Source: Zygaena filipendulae
Lineage: Eukaryota; Arthropoda; Insecta; Lepidoptera; Zygaenidae
Assembly: GCA_907165275.2 (NCBI GenBank)
Contig: OU015649.1
Location: 10,570,001 to 10,634,000 of the forward strand
Length of the DNA: 64,000 bases
Direction of reading: 5' to 3'
Shown: positions 43,706-56,091 of the stretch, piece by piece
How positions within the stretch are numbered: position 1 is the first letter of the stretch
Layout: every line of letters begins with the position of its first letter
Program-made: the position numbers and the translations under genes
Notes under the pieces: model-generated
What the model was told of the DNA's origin: nothing
Seen by the model: the letters and a program-made list of their open reading frames with translations, nothing else
Database searches by the model: none

Positions 43706-45440
43706 ATAATAATATAATTTGAAAAAAAAAAATATGTAAAAATAAGTAGAAGACTTCATTTCGAATTTTCCATAGGTATAGCGCTAAAATGTAAAAACAA
43801 CAAGCACAAAATCTGCTGTTGTTCAAAAGTTGCTCTCTTTACCTTTTTTGAAGTGCAGGTCAAGAAACTCACGTATTTCGATCGTTCACTGACCTCTAAC
43901 ATTAATTGGTTTTGTTGTTTTTAATGATTCCGAGGCTTTATGCCTTGTATACGTATTCGTGGATATACGTGCCATCGTCAACTCAAATATCTGTTTCCCG
44001 GATGAGCTAGGTAGCGAATATAATGGACTCGCACCTAAGGACTTTATCAAAATCTTTATAAAAGTTCCTGTTAATGTTGGTTTCGCTCGGAGAAGATATG
44101 TCCTGAAAAAGAAATCCAAGACACACTATATTTGAGTGTCAAATTTCATTCTAAGTCGTTCAGCAGTTTATGCGTGATTAAGTAGTAAACACTAAACAGC
44201 CAAACATAAATGTATCTTGCATATAATTTGGTTACAGACAATATAAGAACAGTCACCAACATTATTAAGTAAACACTTTGGTCAGTTTTTGAACCTTATA
44301 GCTAGCTCTGCAATAAGATTTTTTCGACTCTAGTGTCAAAAGTGTTTACATACTATTAATGTTTGCTGCTGATTGTACAACAGTAATACCAGCTATCCTT
44401 GAACAATCGTACCGTCTCACTATCACGGTTCTTGTGAGCAGTATATTTAGCATCATTACGGAGGCGTTCCACACAGTTTATGAGCTTAAACTCAACTGCC
44501 GCGAATCGCCGACGCAAAAACGTTGTACCATCAACACCAACTCACACGCTCAGGTGGAGGCTCTAATTAGTTTCGATAGGCAATACTTGGAACGTTTTAT
44601 GCAAAACCGACCGAAGCTCGTACAATAATAACAATATCGAACAAATCCAGTGGATCGCAAAAAATTGAATAATAATTATGTTAACTTTCGGATGTAAACA
44701 CGATAATAATTTTATGCTTATTTTTAAATGTTTAAATTTTAGGTTTAACTATTCACTCTTATAAGGATGGTATGCGTTATCACACCAGCCAGCTCCTATA
44801 TAAGGATATTGATTAAGTAATTGAATTTCAATGAAAGTGAATCTATTGCTGATTCTTTATTAAACTCCACTAAAGCAAACTTTGAAGAATTACGATGAAA
44901 GGTTAAAATACAGAACAGTAATATTTGTTACTATGAAAATATTGGTTCCGTTATGTTTAATTCATTGATAATAATAATAATAATCCACATCACAACACAC
45001 AGATCTACTTGATCCCACAGTAAGCCATTATTATTATTAACTATTGATATCGATACACATCTTAAAATGCTTAAAGATCCGGGTAATAGGCGAGTCGGAT
45101 CGAAGCACCGAATTTGCAAAAAACACATTTAACCAACAACATACTTGTTGTAGGGTCAGCGAGTTAAACTTCGATGAACCCGGCTTGAGAAAATTTATAA
45201 AAAAAAAATTGGGTACCTACACAAATATTATGAATCTATGCAAATTCGTAGTTAATATTTAATAATTTATTTTTATTTAAAGCACTTTATTGCACATTAC
45301 ATTAGAAAAGGCGGACTTAATGCCTAAGGCATTCTCTACCAGTCAACCTTTTGGCTTTTGGCTTTTTACCACGAATATTTTAAATAAATTAAATAGCAGC
45401 AGATACATACATAATATACTAAATACATACACACATACAT
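43706..45440. other. Gene-free AT-rich stretch
   Basis: Includes an ATA/ATG-type trinucleotide run at 44968-44984 and a decayed Helitron-like body near 44135-44200. The 89-codon frame at 44359-44628 is fairly protein-like in composition but not recognised, so it is left uncalled. Confidence 0.35.
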
Positions 45441-45444
45441 ATAG

Positions 45445-45476
45445 GTATGCATCCATATACATATATGGATGCATAC
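45445..45476. repeat. Perfect 15-bp inverted repeat
   Basis: GTATGCATCCATATA and its exact complement separated by two bases, at the end of a CATACA-rich microsatellite and just before a Helitron-like copy. Confidence 0.75.
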
Positions 45477-45479
45477 TAT

Positions 45480-45815
45480 ATGTATCCCGGAATTCCGGGA
45501 TAAAAAGTACCATATGTCCTTCTCTGTACCCCTGACAATGTATATGCCAAATTCCATCCAAAACCGTTCGGCCGTTTTTGCGTGACTGAGTAACAGACAT
45601 CCAAATAGTATAAAACAAAGTCGCTTTCTCTGTCCCTATATCCCTATGTATGCTTAAATATTTAAAACTACGCAACGGATTTTGATGCGGTTTTCACCAA
45701 TAGATAGATTCATTTGGAAGGTTTATAACTATATCTTATCCTGGAATTCCCGCGGCAACTCCGAAATTACCGCGGATGAAACTGCGCGGTTCAATTAGTT
45801 TATAATATTAGTAGG
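45480..45815. mobile_element. Two adjoining Helitron-like copies
   Basis: 45480-45608 reads in the orientation of the 25660 copy (GGAATTCCGGGATAAAAAG, CCCCTGACAATGTA, GCCGTTTTTGCGTGACTG). 45610-45815 reads forward (AAAGTCGCTTTCTCTGTCCC, ACGGATTTTGATGCGG, GGAATTCCCGCGGCAACTCC, degraded end near 45800). Confidence 0.6.
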
Positions 45816-48800
45816 ATTTTTTAACATACATACAATGTAGCAGCCAAAACTTCCAATTTTGTTGACGGTACACGTATGAGAGCGGCTCACACAAAGCGTC
45901 ACTCACTTGGCTACAGGTGCTTAAATTGCGATCAGACTTAATGGAGACGAGCTCATCGCTGCCCCGCTTGCAGCTCGTATAATCGACTGATTTCTGCTAA
46001 CATAATATTATAATGAACTTAAAAAACATCAGAGTTAAGGACACAAAACTTTTATTATTAAAATACAAAGTTTACAGGACTGTAAAGAGCTGTCTTGTCC
46101 TATATACGTCTTTCAAAATAACTTAAATGGAATTATATAAATTGAATAAAGGATTAGAGTGTATAATTAAACACTTGCGCTTAGTTTTATGCATTCGCCG
46201 AATTTTTCAATTTTCAACGAAACTACTAGTTTATAGAAGTGATGTGTTTCGTTTCTCACAAAAATTAGGTACTTGTATAGGTAAAGTCGATGAAATACTT
46301 ATTTAGTTAGTTTATAAGAATCAACCTTCCGGCGCCAGATAACTTGTCTGCGGTGTTCTAGTTGAGAAAAAAGAAAGTGCTCTTTAATCTTCGTAAGTCT
46401 ATACTTTGCTTCTGAAGGTACGATATTATAAATAGACTGGTAAAAAACTGCATCTGGTTCAGTTATCTGAACCAACAACGAGTGGGCACTTGTAGACTTG
46501 TTTCAATATTCATTAATGGACTGCCTTTTTTTACGTCTGGTTTCAGACAAAAAGAATTATTGTCTATATGTAACAGCTTACTAAGTATATTTTCATACAG
46601 ACAGTGTTTTCATACATGTTTGTTTGAAGTTAGTATTCAAATTCCAAACCTAAATGTGTATTAATACCAAGTAGAATAGAATACTCTAATACCAGTCATT
46701 CTTGTTTTATACATTATAATTATCAAAGTTATATAAATGTTTTCATGGTCACTTATTCAGCGACTATACCACAATCGTGAAATAGATAGTAGATGTGGGT
46801 ATTATTATGTTTCAAACGGTATTTTGGCGAGCTGTTTATAAATAAAAAGGTTCAAGTAAAGAAGCTTTTTTTAACATATTCAATATTGTTACCAAGGTTA
46901 TATACTTTATTTTTAAAATAATTATCACTGATAGATATAAATTATATTTTTACCAAAAGCTTAAATCCTAATTAATTATTATCGACCAAAATCTTAAACT
47001 ATATTGAAATTATTGGTTTCGGTTGAACCTGCTCTTTGAAATAATTTTGCTTATCAGAAAAACTTAAAATTGATAATTCCATTGTTATTCTTCTCTATAT
47101 ATTCATTTTTGTCTCTATATTGTATTAATAGTAGGTACCTATTGAAAAAATTAGAAATCAATACGATTCACTCTAAAATACGAATAATAATATACATTAT
47201 ACACACCAAAATGTTTTTGCTTCCTATTTTGTGTAACAGATGAATGTGAGTGAGCATTATTAACACATCTGTGTGACGGAAACATCTCTCTGCACCCAAA
47301 CGGTTGGTGATCACAATTGTCACCAATTAACAGGGTGTGGGCGTGCCGAAAAAAAATTTAGACCACCGTCGTGGAAAACACCTTGGCTAATGTGTGAGTT
47401 GACAAACCGAGATAATACCTATGAGTTGTGGAAAAAAAGAGGAGTTTCGCGAAACCGCAGGGGTGCTCCGCTTAATGGTAGACGATGTGTCCAAACACGG
47501 ACCTCCGTCGGAGACTGCGCCGGCGACCACGTGTCGTTCCTACACCCTATACAGAGAGAACTTTTCAAGTAGTCGTGAATGGTTAAATCTGAAACTACGA
47601 TACCTAGTGACAAATGCTCAAAGAGCTGATTTTTATAAAAATTATTCAATTTTTTAAAAAAACAATCACAAAAAAATGAGCTTGTTTTCTAGTTTTACAC
47701 TTGATATGTATCTCTATCGACTGCAGTTTTATAGGATATGTTTTTTATATTTTTTATTTTTGATTCCTGTCAAGAGGAAAACAGATTTTTGAAAATCGAA
47801 TGATTAAGTTTCAGTTATTAAAATCGGCTCCAAGACATCTTTCAGCATTTTTCATTATTCCACGTATTTTTGAATTTTGCCATCTATGAAACAATTTTCG
47901 AAAATATCAACGACGTAACGTAATGTATAACGTAACGTATGCTTTATGAAATGATGAATTTTAAGTCGATGTAAAGTTATTCAACATCAATTAAATTTTT
48001 TATGTGTAAGTAGCTATATGTAGAATTCTCGTGAAGTCATACAATGAATATTGACTTATTATAAAACTCGAGAAACACGACGAATCATTGGTCTTTATAC
48101 AAAGAAAACCAACCGCAAGAGTGAAGGTCACTGCGGGTAACCAGAAACCACCGTTCAGTATAAACAACTCTAAACCATTGGACGCCCCCAATATTTCACA
48201 TGTAGGTACAATGGATTCGAGTGGAAATGTCTTAATAGTGTCGCGAGTGAGTTGCGACTTGCCGTCGAGGAGCTGTGATGAATGGCTCGCAGTCGGGAAC
48301 TAACGAGGGATGTATAGCACCGGCAGATGTTGGTGCTTCTACTTGCCCACGTTGGAAACAATCAAGGTGTGTGACTTGTGAGTTACTAGGTGAGGTCACG
48401 TCGCCCGTTTATACTAGTGTCAACGACATTATTACTAGGCAGGTATTTACAATTTTATATTTTTGAGTAACATGAGTTGAAAGTAGGTCATAAGTCCAAT
48501 TTAAGATTAAAAAAATACAAAACATGCTGTAAGAGTAAACTGAACTAAAAACTTAGTATCTATGACCAGAGTCCTTGTTAAGACCAATCAAAAAGTCTTA
48601 ACACGATAGGGTTACGTCGTTTAATTACAGAGATCCCATGACCATTTTCCGGTTCCACCATCCGATCAGCTTCATGTCATAACAATACTGCGTTGTCATC
48701 CGAAGTACATAAGCACACAAAGCTTCATATTTGATAAAAAAATTAGAAGTAAGATTTTATTGATTTTAATACATAATTATATACGAGATAAGTGAAGGTA

Positions 48801-50304
48801 AGCGTGTTAAAAATAGTGCATCAAAATAGACAAGGAGCAAAACCAACATAATTAATGACAGTCACAATAAATTCTGTTATTTATAATCAACTCTAAGAAT
48901 TAAAGGTGAGTATATGCGTACGCATTATGTACCTACCTATGGAATTATTTATTTAACTTCATAAATGTCAGGGGTATAGCAAGAACTGTAGAGTTGTTAC
49001 ACTATTGTGAGATTCACAAATCAATCTTGTTTATATTGAGTACCAAAATGGTTGTCACAACAGGACCACAACAAGGATCTTTTGTCATACGACAACGGCC
49101 CTTTATCCCATCAATCGTACGAAAGCTCAAAGGTGGTATTGAATGGGATTGCAATAAAAGAACATTAATTAATGCATCTTTAAGATTTCATAAGTAGTTA
49201 ATAGGTACAATTCACCTGGTGAAGAGAGAAAAATAGACGGTTTAAAAAAAAATCAGTCTCCATAAAATAGTTGATTTATCATTAGTTTCTAACTTCTGTG
49301 AAATATAGGTAAGTACGTAAGTTACCTATTTCAATAATGCTGAACCTCTTGTTAAAATTAAGACTATCTTTACTATTAAAACAGTTTCTATAATTGATAT
49401 TATCCTTTTTTTCAAATCCTGTACAAACCCTTGTTAGTTATCTCTTACTAAATGAATCTAAAGAGCATCTGATTTTCTATTTCTAGATCAATACAGATCA
49501 TAAAAATTTAAATTTTATTCTAGAACATAAGTATGAGTCTAATTAAATAGCAACATAAAATGGGGATCAATGGTACCTAATAGTGAGATCCAATGGGCAA
49601 AAATGACTAAAAGCTATAAGAAGTTATATACATTTTATGAATTTTTAATTAAGAATATGCTAAGTTCTAAGTCATGACTCTAATTTATCCACAGATGTGG
49701 TCAAATTAGTTTACTTACATGGTTCTATTAGGTTTCCGTTATTATTTTATCTAGACATCTGGAGGTCGCAGCAACTTAAACTATTAATTTAGGTGTCTAC
49801 GAAGAGTAATAAACTAAGTGGAATGCACGTCGTGTGGAGTGAAGGCAGTGTTTGAGAGGACTGAATATGTCTTCGTCAAAATTTACATAAATGATGTATG
49901 CGTTCCGCCTAATGCTGCACGTTGTTCATTTATTAAGCAGTTAGAGCCATGAGGTCCAGTCGGTGAGGCACATAGCGCGCGTGCCAGGCCGCATGCGCGG
50001 ACAGAGCTCGCGACGCCGGACCACACTGAAACAACTCGTGCGCAAGAATTCACAATGACTATTATTCTAGGTCAACCATGTTAATGTATGTAACTCTACC
50101 AATAGATTATTATCATAAACAAATTCTAATAATAAACGAAAGTCAACCAACATGATTCTCGTAGTTTTTTTATTTCCCATTTGTATTTTTCGTTCTATAT
50201 TATACCCGTTATATTTTTACCTCGCAAAAACTTTATTTAAATTTGACTTTTCCATCAATAGTTTCGGCTCTGTGATGCGGACGGACTTGACGGATGTCAG
50301 TCAT
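45816..50304. other. Gene-free AT-rich stretch
   Basis: No convincing gene. A palindromic TTGGTGATCACAATTGTCACCAA lies at about 47304-47326. Segments 47280-47600 and 48080-48420 are less AT-rich with overlapping 60-99-codon frames of unknown meaning. A CpG patch lies at 49970-50040. Confidence 0.35.
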
Positions 50305-50307
50305 TTA

Positions 50308-50760
50308 TGGCCGGTTTACACTTCCATAAGTACCTAGTAAGTAAGTAAAAAACCACCAGTGGACGCCGGCCGGTAAGTAAGTGATTAAGTAGCGACTTGC
50401 CGCAGGATAGAAACCACTTCTATTTTTTGGACAGGACAGTAGCGCGTACACCCGCCCGCTTCGTCGCTCGCCCCCGGCCAACTTATTACTTACTACTTGC
50501 CGCCGTGTGGATAGCGGCTGGCAAGTAAGTAGGGTGAAGAAATGTATTGTTGAACTTACTTACTTAATACTTATGGATTTTTTTTATTTTTTTTTATTTA
50601 TTTATTGAAAGCTAACTCTACAGCACATTAAGAAAACAATTAACCACATTGCTCACAGTTTGCACGTTGCTGTCTTCTTTTAGATTAAGTAAGTACCTAA
50701 GTAAGATGGTAAGCTGAACTTACTTACCTACTTACTACTTATGGAAGTATAAACCGGCCA
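50308..50760. mobile_element. MITE family C with TTA target duplication, 453 bp
   Basis: TIRs TGGCCGGTTTACACTTCC and its complement (one mismatch) extend into ATAAGTA...AAGTAAGTA-rich arms. TTA lies on each side (50305-50307 and 50761-50763), the 3-bp duplication typical of PIF/Harbinger. The interior (about 50575-50660) holds a T-rich TTTATTTATTTATTG tail and may be a second insertion. Non-coding. Confidence 0.75.
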
Positions 50761-50763
50761 TTA

Positions 50764-52190
50764 GTTTATAGAACGCTGATAAAAGAAAAAAATACTAGAT
50801 ACCTAATCTGTTGAAAACCGTTTAAATGAAAATGGTTGACACGAACAGTTGTTCTGTTCAAGTTGTCAGTAGTTCAAATCAAATGTCTACTTACTTAATT
50901 AATTTGAAACTCAGATAGATTTAACGTATCACTAAACGTTTTGATGTAGCATAGAACCGGCTGAAATGGCTGATCAAACTGTCAGCATTCTAGAATTTGG
51001 GGTGAGTCAAGCCGTCAGTTTTTTCACATTAAAACAATTTTTACCACCGTGAATTATTTAAGTAGTCTTGAACAAAATACGATGGTTTTTGCAATAAAAT
51101 TATGGTCATGCAAAAAAAAAGACACCGTCGTCGATCATCAACACTGTTTGTGTCCGTCCACGTGTGATACGCACACGCCCTTTGACTGGTGGTCGAGTGC
51201 GGGTGGTCTGCACCCGCGCGGCCTCGCAGGAGGCGTCGTCGGCGTCACACGTCAAGATCTACCTCACTTCTTAAGTCTATAACAGCACGCTTGAATATCT
51301 CTTTATGACTACGGTAAAGAAACTAAATTTCGTTGCATTAACAACTGTAACATACTTCCTTTTTTGACTACGAAGGTAAGAGTAACTCATTAAACTTGAT
51401 ATTAGAGTGCGTCTACTGAATGTAAAGATTCGGACACTGGTAATGGAGATGGGTGTTAATTGCTATCACGACGCGTTGAGAATTTTTTTTTTGGCGTTAT
51501 TAGCAATGTAAGTTTCGAGTTTAGAAAGTTTTTTGAGGTGTAATTGAGCCGTAATATCTATTGTAGTGATATAGCGTGTGAACAACTTACACTTACGGAC
51601 TTCTCGCCGGAATATGATTGCTTCAGTCTATTTCACTCAGTCATGTTGAAACATAAATTTCGTGATAAACGTGTATTAAAACATAAAACAATAATAAAAC
51701 ATTATGTATGATGCTGTATATTCCAACGTATAGGTAACTTGTCACATTTTGAGCCTGTCCATACCTACAATGTTACTAATCAATCGAATAGGACCCAATA
51801 ATTATTCTCTTGTTCTTATTTGTAATACGATTTAATAAAACGGTAACAGCTTTGTCCCTACCTATACATGATTACAAAAATAAATTGTTATCGCGGTAGA
51901 CTTCATTACCGTGACATTATATGATAATATTATTATCATAGCCAAAAACATTATAAGAGAATAGGCGAACAATACAAACCTTTACTACCTATGCAATCCA
52001 CGTCAACCAATTTTTGCGGAGGGAATGATCAAATTTAAAACCTATCACATCACGCAATCAAATACCAATTTCAAAATAGCCTATCATATCGCTTTCCGTC
52101 AAGTGGTATGTATAGACAATAGTCTCTGCTAGCCAACGGCATTTTGTTAGCATGAGATCATTTGACCGCTGCGTGGTTCAAGGGGAAAAC
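50764..52190. other. Gene-free stretch
   Basis: GC-rich patch at 51165-51260 inside a 77-codon frame of no recognised content. Otherwise AT-rich. Confidence 0.35.
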
Positions 52191-52193
52191 TTA

Positions 52194-52430
52194 CCGCCGC
52201 ACTCAGAGTCGACTTTAATGATTACTTAGTTAAGTATAGATATTTAAAACAAAACTGCCGCAATCAGACAAGTTTAATAAATTAATGTTAGTTGGCATTT
52301 AACTAATTCAGTCACATCTCAATAAATGGCAATTAACATTAATTTACTGAACGTCTCTGATTGTGGCAGTTTTGTTATAAAAATCTATACTTAACTAAGT
52401 AATCATTAAAGTCGACTCTGAGTGCGGCCG
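52194..52430. mobile_element. MITE family A, copy 3, with TTA target duplication
   Basis: Ends CCGCCGCACTCAGAGTCG and CGACTCTGAGTGCGGCCG. The inverted repeat continues about 80 bases with few mismatches (both arms contain AATGATTACTTAGTTAAG). Exact TTA on both sides. 237 bp, non-coding, best-preserved member of the family. Confidence 0.85.
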
Positions 52431-52433
52431 TTA

Positions 52434-53204
52434 GCGATCAAGCGTATTTATTTATTTATTTCTCTCTGTCTGTTATTTTCATCGTAAACTAATAAATACC
52501 TACTTAAGTATTACGACGAATTATTTTTTACCAAATAAACAATTACCTACACTATAGAGTATAGATACTTATGGTGGTAGTTTGGTACATGTTAACAGAC
52601 TATTAAATCTACTCACCCGCGTCGAACTGCATACTCTGAAGGACTTACTCGTATTCGATGTGAGTAAGTAATAAATTAGAACAACACCACATTTCTGAAA
52701 ACAATTTGTAATGCTTTACTAGATCAATAAATCAAAATTTGGCATTTTGTTTCTGGGAAAAGACGCCCTGCCGCAACATTGCCGAAATATTTGGGAAAGC
52801 ATCTGTCATCTCGTCCATAGTGTTTTTTTGCGAAACTTTTTGTTTCCAAAAGAAAACACTAATGAGACATGGCTCAGAAATATGGTTAAACACACGGTGA
52901 CAGTAGAAAGAAGGTGTAGTTGGCTAGTATATAAATACCAAAATAGACAAAAAAAATGCTATAAATAATCTAATAACCCTTACTATAGTCAAAAACTTAA
53001 ATTCATTATAGGCTAAATAGAAAAACGAATAAAAAAATGTGTAAGTTGCGTGGAACACTCGGTTAGAACTTAGTTTCTGCGGCTCGTAGTTTCCGAGATA
53101 TAAGCTTTTGAAAATTTGAATTTTATCAGATTTTGTGTCCTGTTGTTTTCTACTAGCACATTCTTGTTTTTTTTTGTGTTTATTATTGTAAGGATAAGAA
53201 AGTT
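52434..53204. other. Gene-free AT-rich stretch
   Basis: TTTA microsatellite at 52446-52461. No gene recognised. Confidence 0.35.
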
Positions 53205-53382
53205 TGGAATTCCTGCAGGAATTCCGAAACTCACCTGAGTGAATCTCCGAAACGGTTGGACCGATTTTGATGGGACTTTCACTGCTAATTAACTGATGTT
53301 ATAAGGAGTAAATTAGGCTACTTTGGAGTTTCTGTGGGAATTCCGAAACTCACGCAGGTGAAACCGCGGGGCACAGCGATAA
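53205..53382 (+). mobile_element. Helitron-like copy with duplicated terminal block
   Basis: GGAATTCCTGCAGGAATTCC, then CTCCGAAACGGTTGGACCG, then a second GGGAATTCCGAAACTCACG and a GAAACCGCGGGGCACAGC end whose CTAG is lost (CGAT). Same subfamily as 150-580, 24211 and 57545. Confidence 0.6.
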
Positions 53383-53849
53383 ATAAATATATAATAAATA
53401 GTGCGATTAGGTAGGTATAACGAAAAGAGTCATTACAAAGACATACTGAAACATGAAATTAAAACATGGCAGATTCTCCTTAGTAGCTAACTACATAATA
53501 TATAATACTACCATGAGTTATATGAAGTACAAACGGGGTCTTCATACGTACCTAAACAAAATGTTTTCAGGACAAACGGATACACGATCTCGTAAATAAA
53601 ATTACATACCCACAGTGAGTTGTGGATTCCGAGCGATCCCATCGTGGCGCCCACTATTTACCATCAGACTCGGCCATATTTTTGTCAATTTCTCGTCTGA
53701 CATATCCTATTTTCTATTCAGAAAAACAGAGCGAACGTGAAGCTGAAAAACAAGGGAATGGAAAAAAGAGCGTCTCGGTCGAAACGACAGATAATCGTGT
53801 TTGGCGACCGCGCGGCGCACCGCTCCCCCGCCCCGCGCCGCCGGATAAC
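53383..53849. other. Gene-free stretch ending in a CpG patch
   Basis: 53790-53850 is CpG/C-rich (CGCGCGGCGCACCGCTCCCC). Overlapping short frames are not convincing. Confidence 0.35.
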
Positions 53850-54063
53850 TGCCCCCTTAGCCAAGTTGACAATCTATAATTGTTAACGCATATAGACAAC
53901 TAAGGAACGAATCATCATGAGCACGCGTCACGTGATCACGTAAAATCGTCCAATCAAAATTCCACTTGACCGAGACCACGTGCATGACATGACGATTAGC
54001 TCCTTAATTTCCTATGCTTTACGTATTAACGATTATAGTTTATCAACTTGGCTAAGGATGCTG
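53850..54063. mobile_element. MITE family B, copy 2
   Basis: Left TGCCCCCTTAGCCAAGTTGA, right TCAACTTGGCTAAGGATGC; the inner arms are diverged (ACTAAGGAACG also occurs in copy 1). The centre contains GTCACGTGATCACG. Non-coding. Confidence 0.7.
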
Positions 54064-55889
54064 ATGTGGCCCGTTGCCGCTGGCTGCACCGACACAATGA
54101 GATTGCGGTGTTTTTTCGCCGGGTCCCCGTTGAGAAAAACAAGAGATGCAAATTCGTGTTGACGCCACGATCCGTCTTGTTCTCTTCCCCCGGGACCCAC
54201 GAGCAAATAGAACTGTGATTTGGATACACCAGGAATTCATTTTCACGTAATGAGATGTTCAGATACCTACAACTTGTTTTGTGTTAGATGTTTCTAAATT
54301 CTTTATTTTTTTATATTTTAACCAACCGTTATCATTTATTGTTAAAAGTTGACCTTACTATAGGCAGTCTTGCTCGGGCAACTTTTAAGTTTAAGCAATT
54401 CGTGACCCTGTGAAATTCGTCGAGTCTAGTAGAGCAATAGGTACTACTACTACTACCTACTGGAGTATTTTTTTAATATTATGCTTGGAGTTTTCGACCA
54501 CACCGTCACCAGGTGAGCTGTAGTCAAACGCCTGTCCGGTTACATAATAAAAATTATTTCAGCAACTTTTTACATTTAGATGACGAAAATTACTTAAAGA
54601 GTAGGTAGGTAAGTATAGTTTGGTGTATAGTCATGATTTCAAGGTGATCTAAAATTACATAATTTAGTCGCTCTTTTATTGTGGATCGGACTACACTACA
54701 CAGTTCAGTTTTGCTTAATCTTGAAAACAAACGGGCGTGGAGTCGTAACTCGTAAAAAAAATAGTGTGCGACAGGAGCGACCGAGCGAACGTGGCGCATG
54801 GAGCTAGGACAGTGCAAACTGTGACCTTACTCGAATGAAGAATGGCCAGCGCTTCACTGCACATTGCACTACACTATCTGTAGTAATATAAAAGTAACTT
54901 TACCACCATTCACCTATTCGAGCCCAAACTGGTGCCGAATATGAAAAAAAAAAGAAAAAGATCATAGTAAAAACGTTTTAGGTTTATTTAATTTCAAAAC
55001 GATTAAAGCGAAGTATAATTGATTGATTAATCACGATGGTCATAAAGATAAAACAGCTATGAAAGGATTTTCATCTCAAAGTTCTCAATAGGATATCCTG
55101 TTACTTATGACGGTGAAACCATGAGGAACAATTAGTGTTATAATAATAGTGTCTTGAGAAACCAACCAAGAGATTTTATTTTACTAAATTAAAATATAAA
55201 AATAATATTTAGATGATCTCAAAAACACACACACATACAAATTGTCTTTACTCGTTGAAATAGAGAATTGTTTGTTAACAAGTCAGTTCTTTACAACAGA
55301 TATTTTTAAAAGGATTTAAAGGAAAACTTTAGTGCTTTGTCACTGCATGTGGATTTAAGGACTGGAATGGTTTGGATAAAATTTGGTGATAAAGTGGAAA
55401 TTAAATGCTAGCCTTTCTGAATGACTCTAGTTTTAATTCAGGTAAACCAAACAGTTTCGTTAGATGTTAATCAATACAGTATGATCCAAACGCATAGATT
55501 TACATACCTACCTACTTAAAAGTACCGTAAATCAGCATACGTTTAAATTTTGTGAATACCTTAAGTATGTATACACGTCTAGTGTGGTCGCTAAACGTGA
55601 CACTGCTCTAAGGGTAACGTAGGTGTAAGTACAGTAAATAGATCATCCTCTACATCGGGCCCACGCCGCACGCCGCTGTCCAATAAATATATTGTTTCGC
55701 GCAAAGCCAGCGGAGATAAAGCAGGCTCGCACCTCGCTGCCTGCGCTACACATCCCACTGTGAGCGGAATACTTTAAAATTAATACTAGCCAGTTACAAA
55801 GAAATGCATGTAATAAAAATCCTTTATTCCAGGAATAAAAGCCCCATAACAATTTTGTTATTACAAAGCAAATATAAAATAATAGCTAC
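54064..55889. other. Gene-free stretch
   Basis: Short TAC trinucleotide run near 54442-54460. GC-richer patch at 55660-55760. No gene recognised. Confidence 0.35.
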
Positions 55890-56091
55890 TAATCCCTACT
55901 AATATTAGGTATAAATGCGAAAATAACTCTGTCTGTTTGTCTGTTACGCTTTCACATTTTAACGGCTGAACCGATCGTCATAATACATACACGTTGCTAG
56001 AAATATGGAATAGGACATTGGTTACTTTTTACCCCGGAATTCCTGCGGCAACTCTAAAATTAACGCGGGTGAAACCGCGGGGAACAGCTAG
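55890..56091 (+). mobile_element. Helitron-like copy (Lep1-type), intact end
   Basis: CCCTACTAATATTAGG start, AAATAACTCTGTCTGTTTG, ACGGCTGAACCGATCG, and GAAACCGCGGGGAACAGCTAG followed by T. The best-preserved terminus in the window. Confidence 0.75.
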
